Source: Fundidesulfovibrio magnetotacticus | GTDB taxonomy: Bacteria > Desulfobacterota > Desulfovibrionia > Desulfovibrionales > Desulfovibrionaceae | Direction of reading: 5' to 3' | Length of the DNA stretch: 64,000 nucleotides | Assembly: GCF_013019105.1 (NCBI RefSeq) | Contig: NZ_BLTE01000017.1 | Coordinates: forward strand, 1-64,000 | Shown: piece by piece, positions 16,067-27,151 of the stretch | Layout: each line of letters opens with the position of its first letter | How positions within the stretch are numbered: the stretch's first letter is position 1 | Program-made: the position numbers and the translations under genes | Notes under the pieces: model-generated | Databases searched by the model: none | Told to the model about the DNA's origin: nothing | The model's input: only the letters and a program-made list of their open reading frames with translations

Positions 16067-17338
16067 ATGAACCTCTCCAAGTTGTTCCCTTCCCTTACCG
16101 AACGCCACGCCCCGCGTTTCATGGCCCTGGAGATATGGAAATACATCGGCCCCGGGCTTCTGGTCACGGTGGGCTTCATCGATCCGGGCAACTGGGCCGC
16201 CAACGTGGCCGCCGGTTCGGACTACGGCTACAGGCTCCTGTGGATGGTCACGCTCTCCACGGTGATGCTCATCGTGCTCCAGCACAACGCGGCGCACCTG
16301 GGCATCGCCACGGGCCTGTGCCTCTCGGAGGGGGCCGCGCATCACCTGAGCCCCTGCAAGGCGCGCTTCGTGCTCTCCACGGCGGTGCTGGCCTCGGTGT
16401 CCACGGCCCTGGCCGAGCTTTTGGGCGGGGCCATCGCCTTGCGCATGCTCTTCGGGCTGCCCCTGTGGCTGGGGGCGCTGTTGACGCTTGGCGTGGTGAG
16501 CTGGATGCTCTTCGCCAACTCCTACCGGCGCATCGAGAAGTACATCATCGGGTTCGTCTCGCTCATCGGCATCTCGTTCGTGTTCGAGCTCTCCATGGTG
16601 CACATCGACTGGGGCCAGGCCGTGCGCGGCTGGGTGGTCCCCGCGTTCCCCGAGGGCTCCATCCCCGTGATCATGAGCGTGCTGGGCGCGGTGGTGATGC
16701 CCCACAACCTCTTTCTGCACTCCGAGGTGATCCAGAGCCGCCAGTGGAACCTGGACAACGACGCCATCATCCACCACCAGCTCAAGTACGAGTTCCTGGA
16801 CACGCTGGTGTCCATGCTCATCGGCTGGGCCATCAACTCGTCCATGATCCTGCTGGCGGCCTCGGCCTTTTACGCGGCGGGCGCTTCGGTGACGGAGCTG
16901 GAGCAGGCCCAGAACCTGCTCACGCCCCTGGTGGGCGGCGCGGCGGCGGTGGTGTTCGCCCTGGCGCTGCTCTTCGCGGGCGTGGCCTCCACGGTGACGG
17001 CGGGCATGGCCGGGGGGGCCATCTTCGCGGGCATCTTCAAGGAGCCCTACAACATCCACGACGTGCACACCCGCGTGGGCGTGGGCATCACGTTGGGGCT
17101 GGCCTACCTGATCATCCTGGTGATCCCGGACCCGTTCAAGGGGCTCATCTTCTCGCAGATCGCGCTTTCGATCCAGCTGCCCTTCACCATCCTCCTGCAG
17201 CTCTACCTGACCAGCTCCAAGAAGGTGATGGGCAAGTGGGCCAACAAGCCCTCCACCGTGGCGGTGCTGAGCGTGATCGCGGCGGTGGTGATCGCGCTCA
17301 ATGTGCTGCTGCTGTGGGATACGCTGGGAGGAAATTAA
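16067..17338 (+). CDS. mntH: Nramp-family divalent metal transporter
   Basis: Proton-coupled Mn2+/Fe2+ importer of the inner membrane, 423 residues, about 11 membrane segments. The family motifs are intact: GFIDPGNWAANVAAGSDYGY in segment 1 and VVMPHNLFLHSEVIQSR in segment 6, which supply the metal-coordinating D, N and M residues. Length matches the family. The upstream region holds the dispersed repeat but no recognisable metal riboswitch or Mur/MntR box. The stop codon directly abuts the stop of the convergent AT-rich gene, so no terminator of its own remains. Confidence 0.9.
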   Translation: MNLSKLFPSLTERHAPRFMALEIWKYIGPGLLVTVGFIDPGNWAANVAAGSDYGYRLLWMVTLSTVMLIVLQHNAAHLGIATGLCLSEGAAHHLSPCKARFVLSTAVLASVSTALAELLGGAIALRMLFGLPLWLGALLTLGVVSWMLFANSYRRIEKYIIGFVSLIGISFVFELSMVHIDWGQAVRGWVVPAFPEGSIPVIMSVLGAVVMPHNLFLHSEVIQSRQWNLDNDAIIHHQLKYEFLDTLVSMLIGWAINSSMILLAASAFYAAGASVTELEQAQNLLTPLVGGAAAVVFALALLFAGVASTVTAGMAGGAIFAGIFKEPYNIHDVHTRVGVGITLGLAYLIILVIPDPFKGLIFSQIALSIQLPFTILLQLYLTSSKKVMGKWANKPSTVAVLSVIAAVVIALNVLLLWDTLGGN

Positions 17339-18208
17339 TTAAAACAGTTTGACCTTCCAATTATCATTCTCCACCTGGATACTAACGCAGTTATTCGTTT
17401 TCGTAGTCAAAACCTTTTTCTCTTCAACAGTCGTTCCACACTCAACATCCAGCCCAGCACAGTAACCCCTGTACGCCTCTGGATCGGTAGACTCATTTCC
17501 CCAAACATCAGAAATGATTACCAAATCTGGTTTCATCAACTTCAAAAAACGATCATAAATATGCTCACCCCTTCTTATACCAGATCGCCTTCCATGATGT
17601 GGGGCGATCAATATCTTGATATTTCCCTCCAAGTGTTTTGACAAATCTGTATGAGCAAGCACCGCATCCCATCCATCTGGTTCAAGATCCCCAGGAAACA
17701 CAATAAGAATTCCTCGATACTGCACCGTAACAACAACGCTATAATTGTTCAGGTTATTTTTCGCAGCTTTAGAGAGCTTGTCTCCAGCAACACAATGTGC
17801 ATTAAATTCGACACCACCAAACGATTCTTTTATGCGCCAGTTTTTCTCTTTTTCAGTGACTGGTTGCGTATAAGTCTGCTCCATCTTTAGCCAAGACTTC
17901 ATCGGCTCCTTAAGATTACCCTTTCCACCCGGATAAACGAGGTCATCCGGACAATCACTATTTTTCATTCGAACCAGAGGCTTCAGCAACGACATAACAT
18001 TGGGAAGATCTTCAACATGATCGTTATGAGGATGACTCACAAACAAAACATCGATTTCACCAACCCCCTTCTTGTGCAAGTACTCAGCCGGGGAAAAATC
18101 ATCACTTCTCCCAGCATCAAATATAACATGCTTATTATTTGGCGTCTTAACAAATGCAGCACTGCCGTGCTCAACCTTCCAAATGTTACACAAAAATTCA
18201 ATTGCCAT
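17339..18208 (-). CDS. Metallo-beta-lactamase-fold protein (ComEC-C-like), AT-rich island
   Basis: 289 residues, no signal peptide. It has the MBL metal motif SHPHNDHVED (about residues 58-67), a later FPGD aspartate and APHHGRRSG, in the order seen in ComEC-type MBL hydrolases that act on nucleic acids or nucleotides. NIWKVEHGSAAFVKT and HVIFDAGRSDDF at the start fit the same group. The start has GAGGG six bases before ATG. It overlaps the upstream membrane-protein gene by 11 bases, so the two are coupled. Base composition is about 40% G+C against roughly 67% around it, a sign of transfer. The substrate is unknown. Confidence 0.8.
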   Translation of the reverse strand: MAIEFLCNIWKVEHGSAAFVKTPNNKHVIFDAGRSDDFSPAEYLHKKGVGEIDVLFVSHPHNDHVEDLPNVMSLLKPLVRMKNSDCPDDLVYPGGKGNLKEPMKSWLKMEQTYTQPVTEKEKNWRIKESFGGVEFNAHCVAGDKLSKAAKNNLNNYSVVVTVQYRGILIVFPGDLEPDGWDAVLAHTDLSKHLEGNIKILIAPHHGRRSGIRRGEHIYDRFLKLMKPDLVIISDVWGNESTDPEAYRGYCAGLDVECGTTVEEKKVLTTKTNNCVSIQVENDNWKVKLF

Positions 18209-18950
18209 TTTTACCCTCGATACGCTTGTCGTAATTTACATTTTCGCTCAAGTTCAAAAACGACTCCCAAAAGTGCTGGGCATACCGCAACGCAATCTCT
18301 TTAGACAAATCGCCGAGGACACGCCCAAACACGAACGAGAACAACAACATAAAAATATTCATTATAAGGCCCAGAATCAACATGTCACTAGATCTTCCTA
18401 GCAACACGAGAAACAATGACGTAAAAGACATACAGACGGAAACACCAACCCAATACCACCTTGCTCCATATAAATTTCTTGCAAACCCATAGTCTGCAAG
18501 GTCAATATACCAAAGTCCATTCGGATCCAATCTCCTAACTACCCCTTTTGCGCGCACAAATGCCTGCCTGCCATACTGAGCCGCCTTTAAAGGATCGCCT
18601 TCTTCGAATTCTGGCGACCACGTCGGGAGGTGAAGGCAATCATAAATCACCTTATGATACTGCATCTTCAAATCGCGACCTATCATGTTGTTATTCCACA
18701 ACAGAAAGCTAACAACTGGTTTCTCACTCGGCTCATTCCATATTTGCTTCTCAGCTCGCTTACCACAATACCTGACAAATACAGAAAATGAATACCACAC
18801 CACAATAGACAGTATCCCACCTGAAAATGCTGCGACCCCTTGAAATTCAGTAGGTGCACATGCCCAAAGTGTTATTAAAAATGGCGTCACAACGATCAAG
18901 CTGGGTGCATACCGCGCCCGTAATTCGTACGAATCAATAGGAAAATTCAC
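18198..18950 (-). CDS. Membrane protein of unknown function paired with the MBL protein
   Basis: 250 residues. Two membrane segments near the N-terminus (about residues 16-60: SLIVVTPFLITLWA and GGILSIVVWYSFSVFV) and two near 165-210 (WVGVSVCMSFTSLFLVLLG and MLILGLIMNIFMLLFSFVFG) flank a cytoplasmic or periplasmic core of about 100 residues. I do not recognise the family. The start is GTG after a run of G (GGGGGG) as ribosome-binding site. It is the first gene of a two-gene AT-rich unit with the MBL protein. The architecture (2TM-core-2TM next to a nucleotidase-like enzyme) recalls toxin or defence effectors, which is inference only. Confidence 0.65.
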   Translation of the reverse strand: MNFPIDSYELRARYAPSLIVVTPFLITLWACAPTEFQGVAAFSGGILSIVVWYSFSVFVRYCGKRAEKQIWNEPSEKPVVSFLLWNNNMIGRDLKMQYHKVIYDCLHLPTWSPEFEEGDPLKAAQYGRQAFVRAKGVVRRLDPNGLWYIDLADYGFARNLYGARWYWVGVSVCMSFTSLFLVLLGRSSDMLILGLIMNIFMLLFSFVFGRVLGDLSKEIALRYAQHFWESFLNLSENVNYDKRIEGKNGN

Positions 18951-19214
18951 ATCCCCCCCTGCAAGCGAGATATCAAGGTCCTAAACAACAAACTACATAC
19001 TAGTCCGCGCAATTTCAACCAATACAAACGATATCTACACATGCCATACACATACGCACCCCAGCACCGACCCATGCTAACTAAATAATTTAGTTGGACA
19101 AATAACGCGACAACACATGATCGCCTCATCGGGGCCCAACAACCAACATAATAACTTGCCTTTTTTCGATCCGCGATTAATTGCCCTTTGGCCCAGAAAA
19201 TCCCCGGAGCCTCC
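18951..19214. other. AT-rich upstream region of the MBL island; uvrA leader
   Basis: 264 bases between divergent genes. It presumably holds the promoters of the island (leftward) and of uvrA (rightward). A leftward frame from about 19126 to 18947 (about 60 residues, Cys- and aromatic-rich) ends in a GTGA overlap with the membrane-protein start. It has no ribosome-binding site and I leave it uncalled. Confidence 0.4.
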
Positions 19215-21968
<2,754 letters not shown>

Positions 21969-22127
21969 GGGACCGCCCCTCCGGCCCATGCGCCTTTTCC
22001 CGAAATCTTCCTGTTTCCCTGCCTTGTCTCCAAGCGCCGTTGCATCTATCAATGAGGTGACGGTCCTGCCCGCCGGGGCGGCGGGCACGCGGCCGGAAGA
22101 ACTTCTGCAAGGGCGTGTGGTGGCATC

Positions 22128-22862
22128 ATGACGGATTATCCTGCGATTCTCGGCGTGTTTTCCCTGCGTCGCAACGAGGAGGTGGGCACGGGCGCGACCC
22201 AGGCCCGGCACGACCAGCTCACCTACTGGTACGCCAGACAGCTGAGCCCCGACGTGGTGGAGATACAACCCCTCAACGTCTACCACGTGCCCTCGGGCAT
22301 CAAGAAGCTCTGTCCGCTCGACGAGTTCCTGCGCTCCTACACCCCGGAGCCCCGCTATTACGAGGCCAACACCGTGCCCGCGCTCAACTCGCTGCGGGCC
22401 AAGATCGACCAGGGCGAGAAGTTCTTCTCCATGGGCCTCCTGGACGACGCCGAAAAGGCCTTCCTCAAGGCTTTGATGATCGACGAGATGAGCGTGCCCG
22501 CCAACTACGGCCTGGGCGACGTGTACTCCGAGCAGAAGGATTTCCAGAAGCTGCGCCGCGTGCTCACGGTGCTCATGGGCCTGGACGACGCATTTTCCGT
22601 GGAATACCGCCAGAAACTCAACACCTTCGGGGTGAACCTGCGCAAGCAGGGCTTCTTCGACGAGTCCATCGCCTTCTTCAACAAGGCCCTGGAGCTGCGC
22701 AAGGACGACGAGAACATCTATTTCAACCTGGCCCGCGTGCATTTCGACAAGGGCGAGATCGAAAAGTGCATCGGCATCCTGAACATCGCCACCACGCTCA
22801 ATCCCGAATTCGTGGAGGCGCGGAAGTTCATGCGCTATTGCGAGCGCATGACCACGCAGTAG
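22128..22862 (+). CDS. Tetratricopeptide-repeat protein
   Basis: 244 residues. The N-terminal ~85 residues are a distinct region (YPAILGVFSLRRNEEVGTGA, then TYWYARQLSPDVVEIQPLNV) of unknown fold. Three to four TPR units follow (GEKFFSMGLLDDAEKAFLKA, ANYGLGDVYSEQKDFQKLRR, GFFDESIAFFNKALELR and FNLARVHFDKGEIEKCIGIL), implying a protein-protein scaffold. No signal peptide. A terminator follows. No partner gene is obvious nearby. Confidence 0.8.
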   Translation: MTDYPAILGVFSLRRNEEVGTGATQARHDQLTYWYARQLSPDVVEIQPLNVYHVPSGIKKLCPLDEFLRSYTPEPRYYEANTVPALNSLRAKIDQGEKFFSMGLLDDAEKAFLKALMIDEMSVPANYGLGDVYSEQKDFQKLRRVLTVLMGLDDAFSVEYRQKLNTFGVNLRKQGFFDESIAFFNKALELRKDDENIYFNLARVHFDKGEIEKCIGILNIATTLNPEFVEARKFMRYCERMTTQ

Positions 22863-22889
22863 CGCCCTCCCCTTCCCACGGCGAAAGGC

Positions 22890-22922
22890 AAGGCCGCCCG
22901 GCGAACGCAGGGCGGCCTTTTC
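22890..22922 (+). terminator. Rho-independent terminator after the TPR gene
   Basis: AAGGCCGCCC pairs with GGGCGGCCTT around an 11-12-base loop and runs into TTTTC. It lies 27 bases after the stop. Confidence 0.75.
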
Positions 22923-23066
22923 GACGTGCGCCGGCCGGCATGGCGACACCCCGGACGACCGGCGACCGCGCCGACTGCCGCGCGCCATGCGCTCCGGCGG
23001 TTCTCCGGCGTGGAGCGCGGGATACGAGCCCCGGGCTGAGGGACGGTGCTCGCGGCAGCCTGCCCG

Positions 23067-25745
23067 TCAGAACGTGCGATCCTGGACCGTGACGTGGCGG
23101 GAGCTGTCGAACCAGGGCAGCCGGACGATGAAGCGCGAGCCCGCTCCCGGGGCGCTCTCCACCTCCAGCGTGCCCCCGTGGTTGGTGCTGACGATGAAGT
23201 AGGACACCGAGAGCCCCAGCCCCGTGCCCACGCCCGGGGGTTTGGTGGTGAAGAAGGGCTCGAACACCTTGCGCCGGACGGCCTCGGCCATGCCGGGACC
23301 GTTGTCCTCGATCTCCACGCGCACGCCGCCCGGCTCCGAGCGGGTGCGCAGCACGATAGAGGGGACGCGGCCTTCCGGCTGGCCGTCGCTCATGGCCTGG
23401 GCCGCGTTGCGCAGGATGTTCATGAACACCTGGGCCAGCTGGCCCTCCACGCAGGCCGCCGGAGGCAGGCCGGGTTCGTAATCGCGTTCGATGCGGATGT
23501 GTCGGAAGTCGTAGCGTTTCTTGAGGTCGTAGTCCTTGGCGCACAGGGCCAGCGCCTGGTCGAGCACGGCGGCCACGTCGCCCGGGGAGGGATCCGCCCC
23601 CTGGCGGCAGAAGTCCAGCATGTCCTGGACGATCCTGGTGGCGCGCACGGCCGACTCCCCGATGGAGCCCAGCAGCTCGGGCACCTGGCGGCGCGCGCAG
23701 AAGCCGTGCACGCTCTCCAGGGAGCCTCCCGCTTCGCTGGCGGCGCTCCGGTTTGTCGGGGTGTCCTTGCCCAGGCGGGCCTGGAGCACCTGCACGCTCT
23801 GGATGATGCCGCCCAGGGGGTTGTTGATCTCATGGGCCATGCCCGCGGCCAGGCCGCCGACGCTCATCATCTTTTCGGTCTGGAGCATCAGTTCCATCAT
23901 GCGCCGACGCTCGCTCACGTCGGTGAGCGCCCCGGCCATGCGGATCACGAGGCCCGATCCGTCGCGCAGGGAGGCCCCGCGCCCCAGCACCCAGCGCCAG
24001 GATCCATCCTGGTGGCGCAGGCGGTGCTCGATCTCGAAGCTGGACGTCTCGCCCCTGGCGCAGCCCTCCAGGGCCTGCTGCACGCGCTCCAGGTCGTCGG
24101 GGTGGATGCGGGCGCGCCAGAGGTCCATCTCGTCGCGCTCGTGCCCGGCGAGGCCCACGATCTCCTTCCAGCGCGCCGAGAAGTAGACCCGCCCGGTGCG
24201 CAGGTCCAGGTCCCAGACGCCGTCGTTGGCCCCACGCAGGGCCAGGGCGTAGCGTTCCTCGCTCTCGCGCAGGGCGGCCTGGGCCTGCTTGCGCTCGCTC
24301 ACGTCGCGGATCACCGCGAGAACCAGGCGCTGCCCTTCCACCGTGGCCCCGCTGGCGCTGACCTCCATGTCCAGCAAGGCGCCGTCCCTGCGCCGGAACA
24401 CCGTTTCGAACACGGCCCGGCCTCCCTGCACGGCATCGAACGTGCGCCGGATGGCCTCCTGGTCCAGGCCCGCCTCGAAGCGTTCCAGGGGCGCGCCCTG
24501 CACTTCGCCCCGCGCATAGGAGAGCATGGACGCGAAGCGCGCGTTGGCCTCCACCAGATTCAGGCGATCGTCCACCACGATGATGCCGTCGCAGCTCAGG
24601 TCCAGCAGGGCCTTGCGGCGGTGGATCTCGGCTTCCAGGGCCTGTTGGGACTGCAGGCGCTCGGCCGCGTCGCGCTCCAGGGCCTGGGCCATGTGGTCCA
24701 GGGAGCCCGCCAGCCTGCCCAGCGCGCCCTGGCTCTCCGTGAGCCCCGAGCGCGCGGAATATTCCCCCGCGCCCAGGCGTCCCGCCACCTGCACCAGCCT
24801 GGCCACCCGCTGATGGATGCCGTAGCGGGCCACCAGCCACGCCAGGCTCCCGGAGAGCAGCAGCGACAACGCCAGCCAGGCCAGATAGGTTCGCGTCACG
24901 GCGTCGGCCCGGGTGAAAAGAGACTCCTCCGGAACGCCCACGAAAAGGTTCAGGTACGGCTCCTGCCCGGGCTTGAGGCTCAGGCGGCGCAAGGCGTACA
25001 CGAAGCGCCGCCCGCCCGTGCCCGCGTCCAGGAAATTCGCATCGCGTCCCATTCCACGGATGCGCTCCCAGATGTTCAGGGCGATGGGCACGCCCAGGGG
25101 CATCTGTTCGCTGGCTGGAAAGCGGTAGAGGCGCAGGCCTTTGGCGTCCGTCAGGCCCACGAAGGATTGCTCCGGGAGCATGGCCTTCTCGAACGCTGGG
25201 GCCAGATCCTGCAGGCGCAGGGTGGCGATGAGCACGCCCAGCAGGTAGCCCGCCTCGCCCTGCACGGGCTGGGCGAAGGGAAGCACCTGCACCCCGCTGA
25301 CCCGCCCCACCGCGTATTCGCCCACGGCGAAATCCCCCGTGCGCGTGGCGTCCACGAACTCCCGGCGGTTGGAGAGGTTCTGGCTGGTGAAGGGCAGGGC
25401 CGAGGCCACGGCGTTGCCGGCCACGTCCAGCAGGGCGAAGTTCACGTAGCTGGGATTGACCGCGAGGGCCTGGCGCAGAATCGGCGTGGCCTCCCCCGCG
25501 GAGAGCGAGCGCACCTCCGGCAGGGTCGCGAGCCGCGCGAGAACCGTCTTGATGCGAAGGGTCTCGTTTTCCTGCTGGGCGGCGTAGTATTCGGCCAGGA
25601 TGGCGGTGGCCTGGGCGGCGTGGTCCAGCTCCAGCCCCCGGCGCTCCCACCCGGCGAGGAGCACCACCGCCGTCATGGGCAGCACCCCCGCGAGCACGAC
25701 GAGCAACAGATTGAGCCGGACAGAATCTGGCAGGCGCAACCTCAT
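23067..25745 (-). CDS. Membrane sensor histidine kinase (Cache-type sensor, HAMP, two PAS)
   Basis: 892 residues. The first membrane segment (LLLVVLAGVLPMTAVVLLAG) and a second near 285-305 bracket an extracytoplasmic Cache-like sensor of about 250 residues. A HAMP-like linker, PAS1 (LLDLSCDGIIVVDDRLNLVE) and PAS2 with PAC (YALALRGANDGVWDLDLRTG) follow. The H-box is GLAAGMAHEINNPLGGI (about residue 645). The ATPase domain has VFMNILRNAAQAM, IEDNGPGM and GTGLGLSVSYFIV. All motifs are intact. It is an orphan with no regulator nearby. The ATG at 25745 is preferred over TTG at 25802; neither has a strong ribosome-binding site. Confidence 0.88.
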   Translation of the reverse strand: MRLRLPDSVRLNLLLVVLAGVLPMTAVVLLAGWERRGLELDHAAQATAILAEYYAAQQENETLRIKTVLARLATLPEVRSLSAGEATPILRQALAVNPSYVNFALLDVAGNAVASALPFTSQNLSNRREFVDATRTGDFAVGEYAVGRVSGVQVLPFAQPVQGEAGYLLGVLIATLRLQDLAPAFEKAMLPEQSFVGLTDAKGLRLYRFPASEQMPLGVPIALNIWERIRGMGRDANFLDAGTGGRRFVYALRRLSLKPGQEPYLNLFVGVPEESLFTRADAVTRTYLAWLALSLLLSGSLAWLVARYGIHQRVARLVQVAGRLGAGEYSARSGLTESQGALGRLAGSLDHMAQALERDAAERLQSQQALEAEIHRRKALLDLSCDGIIVVDDRLNLVEANARFASMLSYARGEVQGAPLERFEAGLDQEAIRRTFDAVQGGRAVFETVFRRRDGALLDMEVSASGATVEGQRLVLAVIRDVSERKQAQAALRESEERYALALRGANDGVWDLDLRTGRVYFSARWKEIVGLAGHERDEMDLWRARIHPDDLERVQQALEGCARGETSSFEIEHRLRHQDGSWRWVLGRGASLRDGSGLVIRMAGALTDVSERRRMMELMLQTEKMMSVGGLAAGMAHEINNPLGGIIQSVQVLQARLGKDTPTNRSAASEAGGSLESVHGFCARRQVPELLGSIGESAVRATRIVQDMLDFCRQGADPSPGDVAAVLDQALALCAKDYDLKKRYDFRHIRIERDYEPGLPPAACVEGQLAQVFMNILRNAAQAMSDGQPEGRVPSIVLRTRSEPGGVRVEIEDNGPGMAEAVRRKVFEPFFTTKPPGVGTGLGLSVSYFIVSTNHGGTLEVESAPGAGSRFIVRLPWFDSSRHVTVQDRTF

Positions 25746-25928
25746 GAAACGTCCCGTGCCGCGCGGCCGGTCTGGAACATACCAAGAAGACTCATGGATC
25801 AAGGCCTAACACCACAGGCGTTCGAGGGCAACACGCGCGCGGAGAGAGGAGGCTGAATCGGCGTCTCGCCAGGAGCGCGGCGGGCGGTGAAAGACCGCGC
25901 CGGGAGGCCTCCCGCCGGGGCGGGGCGC

Positions 25929-26615
25929 TCAGCCCAGCAGCCAGACGGCCAGGGGGGCGAAGAGCGCCGTGAACACGCCCGCCAGGATCATGGCCAGCCC
26001 GGCCATGGACCCCTGGGCCTCGCCCTCCTGCAGGGCCGCCGCCGTGCCCTGGGCGTGGGACACCGTGCCCAGGGCCAGGCCCCGGGCCACCGGGTCCTCC
26101 ACGCCCGCGCGCGTCAGGAAGGGCGCGCCCACCAGCGCCCCCAGGGTGCCCGTGGCCACCACGAAGGCCGCCGCCAGGGGCGGAACGCCGTCGTAGAGCC
26201 GGGCGATCTCCACGGCGAAGGGGATGGACACCCCCTTGGGCAGGATGGACATCACCACCTCGCGCGGCATCCCGCCCAGGCGGGCGATGGCCCCGGCGCA
26301 AAGCATGGCCGTGGCGGCCCCGGCGGCCACGCTGGCCAGGATGGGCAGGGCGTAGAGCCGCAGGAGCGTCCTGTGGCGGTAGAGGGGCACGGCCAGCCCC
26401 ACGGTGGCGGGGCCAAGCAGGAAGGTCATGAGGTCCTTGGCCGGGGCGTAGTCGCTCAGGGGCGTGCCCGTGGCCAGGAGCAGGCAGGCCACCAGGGCCG
26501 CGGAGAGCACCACCACGTTGAAGAGCGGGTGCGGACGGCGCATGGCCAGCCAGCGCACCAGCACGTAGGCCGCCAGGGTGGCCGCCACCAGGAGCGGCAC
26601 GGTCAGCTGTCGCAC
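25929..26615 (-). CDS. lrgB: LrgB/CidB-family membrane protein
   Basis: 228 residues, about six to seven membrane segments, LrgB family. The signature MSILPKGVSIPFAVEIARLY and VSHAQGTAAALQEGEAQGSM are conserved. Members pair with LrgA and affect murein hydrolase activity, metabolite (pyruvate, glycolate-type) transport or cell lysis, depending on the organism. The start is GTG 26615, inside the end of the LrgA gene (13-base overlap), which implies coupled translation. Confidence 0.88.
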   Translation of the reverse strand: MRQLTVPLLVAATLAAYVLVRWLAMRRPHPLFNVVVLSAALVACLLLATGTPLSDYAPAKDLMTFLLGPATVGLAVPLYRHRTLLRLYALPILASVAAGAATAMLCAGAIARLGGMPREVVMSILPKGVSIPFAVEIARLYDGVPPLAAAFVVATGTLGALVGAPFLTRAGVEDPVARGLALGTVSHAQGTAAALQEGEAQGSMAGLAMILAGVFTALFAPLAVWLLG

Positions 26616-26974
26616 GGCCTGCCCCGCCTGTGCAGCCACTGGGTGAGCCGCCCCACCAGCCAGAAGGGCGCGAAGGAGCTCACCAGCACGGCGGCGGCCA
26701 GCACGGCCCAGTGCTCGGCGAACACCGCGCCCCACTCCATGAGCCCCACCGTGATGGGGATGAAGAAGAACACCAGGTGGCGCAGCAGGAAGTCCGAGGC
26801 CTTGGAGACGTGCTCCAGGCGCACCACCCCGAGGCAGAGCAGCGTGAAAAGCAGCGCCACCCCCACCACGTTGCCCGGCACGGGGAGCCCGGTGGACTCC
26901 ACAAGCCAGCAGCTCGAACGGTAGATGGCCCAGAGGATGGCGGTCTGCCAGAGGAAGGTGAACAACCGGTGCAT
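26603..26974 (-). CDS. lrgA: LrgA/CidA-family holin-like protein
   Basis: 123 residues with four membrane segments. LPVPGNVVGVALLFTLLCLG and LLRHLVFFFIPITVGLMEW are the LrgA/CidA core. It is the first gene of an lrgAB pair. The start at 26974 is chosen for the AGAGG site 6-8 bases upstream; the longer frame (27040) adds a non-membrane leader. The regulator (LytR or LysR type) is not adjacent. Confidence 0.85.
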   Translation of the reverse strand: MHRLFTFLWQTAILWAIYRSSCWLVESTGLPVPGNVVGVALLFTLLCLGVVRLEHVSKASDFLLRHLVFFFIPITVGLMEWGAVFAEHWAVLAAAVLVSSFAPFWLVGRLTQWLHRRGRPCDS

Positions 26975-27151
26975 GGAAAGCCTCTCGAGATGCGCCGCAG
27001 CGCAGAGGCCGTGCGTATCCGAGCCGGTGGGGGATTGCAACCGCGCGGGATGCGAAGGATCACCCCCGCGACGCGCGGCCCGGCTCGAAGGCGTTCACGC
27101 CCCTGGCGATCGCGACGTCGGCAACGAAACGGCCCGGCCGCGCCCAGGGCA

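Noticed and set aside
23046-25856. 936-codon rightward frame across the PAS kinase gene
   Set aside because: Antisense to a kinase with all motifs intact.
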